Below are positions 17,074 to 25,400 of a DNA stretch of 35,629 nucleotides, one piece after another. The translations under genes were made by a program, and so were the position numbers. The notes under the pieces are model-generated. The model ran no database searches. It was not told the origin of the DNA and was given only the letters and a program-made list of their open reading frames with translations. Origin of the DNA: an uncultured Clostridia bacterium (lineage in GTDB: Bacteria; Bacillota; Clostridia; TANB77; CAG-508). Each line of letters starts with the position of its first letter. Position 1 is the stretch's first letter. The DNA is taken from contig CANQJY010000003.1 in assembly GCA_947624365.1 (NCBI GenBank), forward strand, positions 1 through 35,629, read 5' to 3'.

Positions 17074-18498
17074 CTATTTAGTTAATTTTTTTCTTATGAA
17101 ATATACTCCTCCTGCAATTGCTACAAGTGCTGTTATTGCTACTCCAATGTATGGAATGTAATTTCTGTTACCACCTGTACTAGCTACAACTAAGACAGAT
17201 TCTGCCATACTACTATCTGGTTCATCTGCATTTTTAGCTTCTAAATCTGTTGTTTCTCCAGATGATGTGGTAGTTCTTTGAACTGAAGGTACATAGTTTC
17301 CACATGTAATATATTTACCATCTTCTGGATTTATTAATGGCATTCCTTTAACTTGCATTTCATTGTTGCTTTCATCTGTTTTTTCAACTTGTACAATTTC
17401 TACTTGGTTAACTACATTTGTATCAGATTGATCTTTTGCAGATGTCATACGTCTTTCTACTTCCATTTGAAGAGTTGTATTATCTCCTGGTGCTATTTTT
17501 TCGTTACCCAATTTTTCTGTTTTATATACAGATGTTTGTTTGATGTTCTTTGATTTAAGGACATCATCCATTACAATATCTTTTAAGCTATTTAAATCTG
17601 TTACTATAGTCCATCCATTATTTTCATTAGCTTCACTAGTTATTGCATAATTGGTTTGTTTATCTAAATAATCTACTATATTTGTAGGTGATATTTTAAT
17701 TACGTTTTCATCAAATAACTGTGATGCTGTTGTACCATATCTATAGAATTCAACTGTACTATAATCTTTTTCACTGTTGTTTGTAACTGTGAAATTGTAT
17801 GTTACTTCTAGCCTTACGTTTTGTAGCAATTCATCATCTAATTCTGATTTGATTTCAGTATTTCTACGTTGTGTCTGATCATCATTACCAATATAGGTTG
17901 TGTATGGTGCATCTTTTATAGCTGTACTTATACTAGGATCTGTTGGTCTTTTTTGTGCATTGATTATTTCCTCTTCTGATGATTTGCTTATTTTAAGTTT
18001 GCTTACACGTTTGTCTATCTCTATTGCTTGTATTGGTCTCTTAATTATTCCTAAGTTAATACCATCAACATCAAATTTTAATTGCCCATTCTTATGATTA
18101 GCATTTTTTATTTCTGAAGGGTCAATTTCTACTCCAAATACTAGAATTGGTGTATATGAATCCATAGTTTTTGGTATAGTATCTGGTATTATGTTATTTC
18201 CATTTGATATTGCATCATCAATCTTTTCCCTAATATATTCATTATCTACTGCATGTGTTAAATTTTTAGCCCTATTTTCATCTCTATAAAATGTTGGGTT
18301 TCTTGACTCATACTCATATCTATCTCTTGCAAAGATTGTTGATTTGTATGCTACAACTGAATATTTGTCATCTCCCCAAGTAAATTTAATACGATATTTA
18401 CCTGGTGTAAAGCCTTCTAGACTATATGTTCCATTTCCACTTGTTGTACTTACTATGTCTTTATTATTTTCATAATCTTTTGCTGTTTCGTAGTCACC
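17074..18498 (-). CDS. C-terminal part of thioester/SpaA-type adhesin, cut off by an in-frame TGA
   Basis: This open frame of 474 codons is in the same frame as the large gene upstream and is separated from it only by one TGA (18499-18501). Its first ATG is at 18165 and has no ribosome binding site. It begins with the second half of a B-type domain (NGTYSLEGFTPGKYRIKFTW), continues into LGIIKRPIQAIEIDKRVSKL and a beta-rich domain. It ends with VVASTGG, a hydrophobic helix (YIPYIGVAITALVAIAGGVY) and RKKLTK. The ending resembles a sortase-type sorting signal with V-A-S-T-G in place of LPXTG, though plain membrane anchoring is possible. Without readthrough the anchor would not be attached to the adhesin. 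Confidence 0.7.
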   Translation of the reverse strand, partial: GDYETAKDYENNKDIVSTTSGNGTYSLEGFTPGKYRIKFTWGDDKYSVVAYKSTIFARDRYEYESRNPTFYRDENRAKNLTHAVDNEYIREKIDDAISNGNNIIPDTIPKTMDSYTPILVFGVEIDPSEIKNANHKNGQLKFDVDGINLGIIKRPIQAIEIDKRVSKLKISKSSEEEIINAQKRPTDPSISTAIKDAPYTTYIGNDDQTQRRNTEIKSELDDELLQNVRLEVTYNFTVTNNSEKDYSTVEFYRYGTTASQLFDENVIKISPTNIVDYLDKQTNYAITSEANENNGWTIVTDLNSLKDIVMDDVLKSKNIKQTSVYKTEKLGNEKIAPGDNTTLQMEVERRMTSAKDQSDTNVVNQVEIVQVEKTDESNNEMQVKGMPLINPEDGKYITCGNYVPSVQRTTTSSGETTDLEAKNADEPDSSMAESVLVVASTGGNRNYIPYIGVAITALVAIAGGVYFIRKKLTK

Positions 18499-18501
18499 TC
18501 A
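18499..18501 (-). other. In-frame TGA splitting the adhesin gene
   Basis: The frame from 22401 to 17074 (1776 codons including the final stop) is open except for this codon. The context is CAA TGA GGT GAC. TGA could derive by one change from TGG (Trp), CGA (Arg) or GGA (Gly). It falls inside a B-type domain, with clear family sequence on both sides. Confidence 0.85.
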
Positions 18502-21500
18502 TTGATTTTCTTCTTCTAATGTTACTTTCACATTATTTATTATATCTTCACTTGCATCATATGCTCCATTACCTTGACGTATCTTTTCGTCATCTAATAA
18601 TTCTTGGATTGCTTCATCTTCAAATACATAACCACTAATTTGTCTTGCATCTTTTATCTGAAGTTTTACTGCTGGTGCTCTTCTTGTATCATCTTCATCA
18701 TCTAATGGATCTCCTGCAAGATCTACATTATCTAGAACTGCATCTTGGTCAACTGCCGCTGTAAGCAATTTTGTTCCTGTTCGTTCTCCTGTATTCTCAT
18801 TTATTTCATATTCATATGATGTGTAAGATGTGATTTCGGCTATACTTTCAAATTTATATTCATCTGCTATGTCATTTATTATTTCTGCAATTGCATCTCT
18901 TGATAATCTAAATTGAATGTATATAGATTTGATACCTAGGTTCTCTAATAACATTCCATCTCCTAGTGAGATATCAACAGCTTTATATTTTCCTCCAGCC
19001 ATTGTCCTTTCTTTATAGTTAGAAATTTCTGTACCTGCTTTTATATTACCGTTTTCATCAATCTCCGTTCCTATTTTTTCAATGCTATAGTTTCTATCAT
19101 AGTACTCTGCTATACTATTAATTCTTGAAGAAAGTATATTGCTTTGATTTTTTAGTCCTATTTTATATGTTAGTGTCATTGTTAATTCTTGATTTTTATT
19201 ACCTGTTTGATACATAGCATCTGCTTTGTATACTGGTTGTGCATAATCGTCATATTTTACACCAACATTCCATACTAGATCTTCATCGTTTTTAAAATCT
19301 TCTCCATTTAATAATGAACCATGTTTGTATACGTAATTATATCCTTTGATGCTTACCGTTGTACTTCTTAAGTCTTGAGCTACAGCTACATCAGCTTGTG
19401 GTCTTCTGTATAATCCTAAATTGAATCCTGTCAATTCTGTAATAACCTCTGGAGCTTCAGCATAATCATATTCTATTGGGCATTCTGCTCTGTTAGTGTC
19501 TGATGTGATATAACGCTCTGAATTTTCTATAAATGTTTTTTTGCCTCTTTCAGAAGTAGGCTCATATTCCACTTCTACTGTATTATTTTTTCCTTCGTCT
19601 TGAGCTTGTACTTTTCTGTTGCCATCCCTTCCTACTACATATGCAAACATATCATTATATTTAGAACGCATGTCTCCTTCTTTTGCTTTTGAACCATAAT
19701 TTTCAAGTAAATTGCTATACCATTCGCTTTCTGCTTCTCCTCCAAATGGTATTTTTTCACCATTCTCTTTTGCTAGTTCTATTGTTCTTGTTTTTATCTC
19801 TTCAGTTCTATCTGAGTATGCACGATTGCCTGCTAATTCATTCCATGGAATAACATTTTGATAAGTTAATCCATCATATTCAAACTGAATTTTGTAATGT
19901 CCTAATTCTTTTATTTCTAGTTTGCTAAATTTATATTTACCGTCAGCCCCTGTTGTTGCTGTAAATGGTCCTCTATTCAAATTTCCAGCAACTTCACCAT
20001 TTTCATTATATATTGGTGTTGAGTAAGTTACCTCTTCTCCATTTTCATATAATAGTTTTACTGTTATTCCTTCCATTAATTTATCATGGTCTTTAGCATT
20101 TGTTTTATAATATACATTATTTCTTACACTTGTTTTTCCTTCTGCTACATCTTCCCATACAAATCCAGATAGGTCAATATATTTTTGCTCATTTTCTATT
20201 ACATGATGCATTATTTTTCCATCTTTTGTCTCTATCTCATTACCATTTTTATCTAATATTTGTTCATTTATAAAATTTTTAGTTTCAATTGCTAGTTCAT
20301 TATCATATGTCTTAGTTATACGTATTGGTGTGTTTGGATCAAATTCATAATATCCATTTGGATTTTCTACTTCATATATTTCGAACATCTTATGCTCATC
20401 GTTTATATCCAAATTATAAATTGTTAACTCACCATTATCGTTTGTATGGAATCTTGTTGCTTCGCTTCTATTTTTAGTGTATTCTGTTACAGCATCATCG
20501 TTTTGATTATATTCTTGTCCATCCTGTTTTATGTATTCATTTGTAAGTACACTTCTTAATATAAATCCTACATTTTTTAATTTAGTTTCATGATGATATT
20601 TATCTACTTTTACTATACTGAAATTTGCTCTTGCTCTTATATTTTCTGCAGTTACTTCTGTTGGTTTTTCTGTATTCGGTATAACCGTGGCTTCCCATGG
20701 GTCATCTGGAAGGTCGTAGTCTTTCATCCATGTATATTTATCAGTAGGTAGATATACTTCATATATTAGATATTTACCCTTTATTAAACCTTTAATTAAA
20801 CTCTCTGAATTTTCATCAGTGTAGAAAATTGTTGCTTTATTTTCATTTTGAATGTAATTGTATCCTTCTTCTCCTTCTGGTTTTGTTTGAACCCATCCAT
20901 TAAACGATTCATATTGTTCATCTGCTCTCTTTAATTTAAATCCTACTCCTTCAAATTCTATTTCCTTATTATATTTATCTTCCTTAATTATTTTTAGGTC
21001 TCCTATTTGCTTTTCATTTTCAACAGAAACTGTTATTTCTGCTCCGAGTGTTACACTAAATGTTTTTAATGGCTTATCTGGATTTTCAATTACATATCCA
21101 TATATTGGATTTTTTGTTTCATAAAACTCATATTCGCCAATTTTAAGATTCCCAATTTTTGTTGGAGTATTTGCATCACTCGTAAATACCGTTGCTTTAT
21201 CTTTATTGGAATCATACTTAATTGTACCATCTTCGTTCTTAATTACCCATCCCAATGTTTTATGTTTTAACTTAAACTCTACTCCACCTATCATTTTTTC
21301 AGTTTTTTTATCAATTTTTTTAATATTTACTGGAGGAGTAGGAATCTCTATTGAATCATCCATTTTTGCGGTTTGTTGGCCATTACCATCCCAAGCTTTA
21401 GCAATTAATAAACCTTGGTTTCCCTTGCCTTGCAAGAACCATAATTCAGCATTTATAATTGGTGTTGTGCTATCTGCTCCAGCTTCAAAATGTATTTGCA

Positions 21501-22401
21501 ATTTTTCAAAATCTCTGTCATATATTGCTTTCTTTGTTAAGTATATATAGAAACTTGCTCCTCCTTTCATATTTATATCTCCGAAATTTACAGTTGCAAA
21601 TTGATTATCTTTCCAAATTAATAATTTATATTCATCATTAATCGCAAATTCTTTGCCATTTTCATCTTTTAATGTAAAACTACTCATATTTCCACTACAT
21701 TGATATGCTAGTGGTCCAATTAATAATCCATCTTCATTTTTTTGTATTGTATTTTCTTCTTTTTTAATAAAAGTTTTATTAATTTCAGTAACTAATTTTG
21801 TAATACCAGTAGTAACAACATTATTAAGGCCAGAAGCATACGTACCAGCATCTGCGTCCAAAGAATCTGCATTTGTTGGTTCTCCTCCCCAATACTGATC
21901 CACAAAATAATCATTGGTTAACCCCATATCATCTAACCACGTGTTTTCATTCTTAAATTCATTTTTATATCTCCATAAATTAATTTGAGTCCCATTAGTA
22001 TGATGTGTATATTGATCAGAAGGATCATACATTAGATGCTTTTTTTCCGCTTGTTTTATATAATACGCAAATTTTGCATTAATATCAGCTTCAGTTTTAA
22101 AATTACCATTTATATCATAAGCATCTTTTCCTACTATTTTCATATATCCTTTTAAAGTATACGTATTGTCACCATCAGTATCAATATGTCCCGCCTTTTC
22201 CATACAATATACATTAGTAGAGTTTAAAAATCTTTCAGAACCCACATTTGTTAATGTTATGGTTGACCCAATTCCATATTTTCCATTCAATATCTCATTA
22301 ACTCTATCCATAGATGACGCTTTTGATACTGTAGGCATAAATGTACATATGGATATTATAAATCCAATTATTAATATAATATATTTTTTTATTTTACTCA
22401 T
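18499..22401 (-). CDS. Large secreted adhesin with possible thioester domain and SpaA/Cna-B domains
   Basis: The translated part is 1300 aa. Residues 1-30 are a signal peptide. Residues about 30-150 carry NVYCMEKAGH (Cys66) and TQINLWRY (Gln139), the two motifs expected of a Cys-Gln thioester adhesin domain. Three SpaA-type domains follow at about 357-450 (VNIKKIDKKTEKMIGGVEF), 465-570 (GDLKIIKEDKYNKEIEF) and 593-720 (NFSIVKVDKYHHETKL), each with the Lys and late Glu typical of isopeptide-bonded folds. An SdrD-like B domain begins near 742 (DLSGFVWEDVAEG), and another near 1255 is interrupted by TGA. I start at the ATG at 22401, after AAAGGAGGG; the frame is open ten codons further. It lies 19 bases after the 1664-aa gene. 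Host or surface binding is inference from the domains. Confidence 0.82.
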   Translation of the reverse strand: MSKIKKYIILIIGFIISICTFMPTVSKASSMDRVNEILNGKYGIGSTITLTNVGSERFLNSTNVYCMEKAGHIDTDGDNTYTLKGYMKIVGKDAYDINGNFKTEADINAKFAYYIKQAEKKHLMYDPSDQYTHHTNGTQINLWRYKNEFKNENTWLDDMGLTNDYFVDQYWGGEPTNADSLDADAGTYASGLNNVVTTGITKLVTEINKTFIKKEENTIQKNEDGLLIGPLAYQCSGNMSSFTLKDENGKEFAINDEYKLLIWKDNQFATVNFGDINMKGGASFYIYLTKKAIYDRDFEKLQIHFEAGADSTTPIINAELWFLQGKGNQGLLIAKAWDGNGQQTAKMDDSIEIPTPPVNIKKIDKKTEKMIGGVEFKLKHKTLGWVIKNEDGTIKYDSNKDKATVFTSDANTPTKIGNLKIGEYEFYETKNPIYGYVIENPDKPLKTFSVTLGAEITVSVENEKQIGDLKIIKEDKYNKEIEFEGVGFKLKRADEQYESFNGWVQTKPEGEEGYNYIQNENKATIFYTDENSESLIKGLIKGKYLIYEVYLPTDKYTWMKDYDLPDDPWEATVIPNTEKPTEVTAENIRARANFSIVKVDKYHHETKLKNVGFILRSVLTNEYIKQDGQEYNQNDDAVTEYTKNRSEATRFHTNDNGELTIYNLDINDEHKMFEIYEVENPNGYYEFDPNTPIRITKTYDNELAIETKNFINEQILDKNGNEIETKDGKIMHHVIENEQKYIDLSGFVWEDVAEGKTSVRNNVYYKTNAKDHDKLMEGITVKLLYENGEEVTYSTPIYNENGEVAGNLNRGPFTATTGADGKYKFSKLEIKELGHYKIQFEYDGLTYQNVIPWNELAGNRAYSDRTEEIKTRTIELAKENGEKIPFGGEAESEWYSNLLENYGSKAKEGDMRSKYNDMFAYVVGRDGNRKVQAQDEGKNNTVEVEYEPTSERGKKTFIENSERYITSDTNRAECPIEYDYAEAPEVITELTGFNLGLYRRPQADVAVAQDLRSTTVSIKGYNYVYKHGSLLNGEDFKNDEDLVWNVGVKYDDYAQPVYKADAMYQTGNKNQELTMTLTYKIGLKNQSNILSSRINSIAEYYDRNYSIEKIGTEIDENGNIKAGTEISNYKERTMAGGKYKAVDISLGDGMLLENLGIKSIYIQFRLSRDAIAEIINDIADEYKFESIAEITSYTSYEYEINENTGERTGTKLLTAAVDQDAVLDNVDLAGDPLDDEDDTRRAPAVKLQIKDARQISGYVFEDEAIQELLDDEKIRQGNGAYDASEDIINNVKVTLEEENQ

Positions 22402-22420
22402 TTTTTTCCCTCCTTTCTTC

Positions 22421-25400
22421 TTATATTCCATCTGATTTAATTAATTTTTTCGTTATAACAAGTGCTCCTACTCCAAGAATTGTTATTACTGCTACTACTA
22501 CTAATACTGTTGCAACTACTTCACCTGTTTTTATACTTATAATTAAGTCTGCTGATGCCATATCATCTTCACCTTTTGCTCTATTTCCTTCTGTTGAGTC
22601 TGCATCTTTTAATCCTTGTTCATTATAACTTTCTGCTATTTCTGCTACATTTGTTATAAGTCCTGTGTTATTTTCTGTCATTTGTTTTGTTAATGTTAAT
22701 ATTACTTCTTTACTCTCTCCTGGTGCCAATTTTGTATTCGCTAAACTATTATTATAGATATTTGATCCATCTTGATACCAGTCTTTATTTAGTTCTGAAC
22801 TGAACTTGTAATCTGCTGATACATAATCTTGTATTTTTCTAATATATCCTTCTGTTTCTCCTTCGTTTGTAACTCTAATTTTGTATTCAACTACAACATT
22901 TGAACTGCTTAATTGTTTTGCATGTATATCTATTTTTGCAAGTGTAGAATCTGGGAATTGTGTAGTTTCAGTTCCATTTGCATTTTGTACTATTACTCTT
23001 GTAATCATTTTTTCTAATTTCATATCATAAACTTTACGTTCTTTTAATCCTATATTTATATATGAAATATGCTCATCTTTTACTGGAATCTCTTCTGTTA
23101 CTGCTACTGTTTTTTGTACTCCATCAATTTCCATTTCTCTACTTATTACTTTAGAATTTCTCTCTGATGCTACTCCTTCTTTTTCGTATGTAGTTAATGC
23201 ATATTTAGCATTATCATATTCAAAAACTACCATAAAACTTCCTTGTGGTACTTCTGATAATGTATACATTCCATTTTCATTTGTTGTTGTTTTTATTTGT
23301 TCACCTTTTGCATTATTTTGGAATTGATTTGTTTGTGTATTAAATAATTTTACTGTTATTCCATTTAATAGTTTTTCATTACTATCTCTTTGTCCATTTT
23401 CATTTTCGTCTAACCATGCTGTACCAGATATTAATTTTGTTTGCTTAGTTTGCTCTCCACCTTGTTGCTCTCCACCTTGTTGTTCTCCTCCTTGTTGCTC
23501 TCCTCCTTGTTGCTCTCCTCCTTGTTGCTCTCCTCCTTGTTGCTCTCCACCTTGTTGTTCTCCTCCTTGTTGTTCTCCTCCTTGTTGCTCTCCTCCTTGT
23601 TGTTCTCCATCTGGTTCTTCAGAAGAAAAATCATTATTCCATTCAAATGGTTCAATAATATGAATTGTTTCAGCTTGTCCTAAATGAGTTGACTCAGCAT
23701 ATAAATCTGCTATATTTTTAATTTCAAGTGCTTTATTATTAGCTAGTGTAGGCTCTATTTGAGTAGTAACATAATAACTTTTTGTCTGGTTAGGATCTAC
23801 TGAATCTGTTATTGTTAATTTTGTTGTGTAATCTCTTGATGAATTACTAATCTCATACTTGCTACCTATTAGTTGATCTCCTTCAACCTCTATTGAACTA
23901 AATTCTTCTTGTGGAGATATTATATCTTGCAATCTAATATTTGCTACATTTTTTGTTCCTTTGTTTGTAACATCTATTTTATATGTTACTGTATCTCCTG
24001 CTTTTACATATTGGCTTTCATTTTGAGAAATATTTTCAATCTCTAAAAGAAATGCATTTATTGTAAATTGCTTTCTGTTTGCATAATATTTTTCACGATC
24101 AACTTCTGCTATTGGTTGTATTTGTCCTGTTTTTGTTTCTACATCTGTTATATTATCTATCTTAGCTGTTATAATTAACTTTACTTTTTCACTATTATTT
24201 AATTGTTTTATTGTATATGCATTGCTATCTTCAATACTTTCTAAATTTTCTAAATTAAAAATTTCTTTTATTGTTGCATTTTCTGCATTTAAAATTATTT
24301 TTACATTTTTTAAATCTTTATCAGATATATTTTTAACTGAAATTGTATACATACAAATAGTTTCTGCATTCATAACATCTTTTGCACTTGTACTTGATAT
24401 GATATCAATTTCAACATTGCCTGTTTCTATTTCAGTTTCAACTGTGTTAGATTCTTTTTTGGCCTCTCCATATTGTACTTCTATTTTATTAGATACTGTT
24501 ACTTTATCTGTTCCTTTTTGTACTTTTACCATATATGTTTTTGTTATCTCTTGTCCCGGTTCTAGTTTTATTCCTTCAAATATTACTTCTTTTTTATTTG
24601 TCTGCTCTTGTAAACAATCTTCTAATTCAGAAGTTTCTTCAGCTTCTACCCCTCCTAAGACGAATTCCTCAACATATACTGTTCCTTCTGGTACTTGCCC
24701 TATTAATTTAACATCGCTAACTTCTACAGAACCTGTATTTTTTGCTGTAATTGTATATTCGATTTTTTCGCCTTCTTTTGCTACTTGTCCATCTTTTGAA
24801 CCTACATTTGCTGTTAATGTTGTCGTTACTTCTGGTCCAACTCCTGTTTTTAGGCTTAATGTATTTGCTTCTACTGATTGTTTTTGTGTTTCATTTGTTA
24901 TATATGATACTTTATAATTTTCTGAAACTCCCATGTTGTATTCTAGATTTGCTGGTATGTTCATATTATATGCAAAATCTACTTCTTGTGATGGTTGTAA
25001 TTCATCCATAACTATTGCATATTTCTTTACTTTTGATGTATTTGCTATATTTTCTTCCCATTTATTTGATGCATTATTTATATCTTCTGTTGCATTTGCA
25101 TTTTCTGAATAATATATTTTTACTGCAGATTCATCTGTTCCTGAAACTTGTATGTTGCTTCCTTCTACTTCTATGTTATTTTCTTCCATAGCTTTTTCTG
25201 TTGGGAATGTTCCTAAAATCGTTACATCTTTCATTACTGTTTCATCGTTGTTTATTATTTGTGCAGATACTGTGGCTGTTTTTGCTCCTGTTGCTAATTC
25301 TAATTCTCCTGATTTATTTCCTTCATTATTAATTGTTTCTATTCCATATTGTTCTATTGCATTTGTTGTAATTAATCCTGCATATGATACTATTTTTGTA

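Noticed and set aside
18499..18501. Genetic-code change with TGA as Trp or Gly, or a selenocysteine codon
   Set aside because: Many long intact genes here use TGG for Trp and ordinary Gly codons with no internal TGA. The TGA is in a structural domain with no redox motif, and I saw no convincing SECIS-like hairpin directly after it.
23451..23610. CRISPR-like tandem array
   Set aside because: The 15-base units abut with no spacers, vary only at a few silent-type positions and encode a periodic peptide, so this is a coding minisatellite.
23431..23683. Low-complexity frames (Asn-Lys-Glu or Leu-Ser repeats) over the 15-bp array
   Set aside because: They are other-frame readings of the GGEQQ minisatellite within a clear 1664-aa gene.
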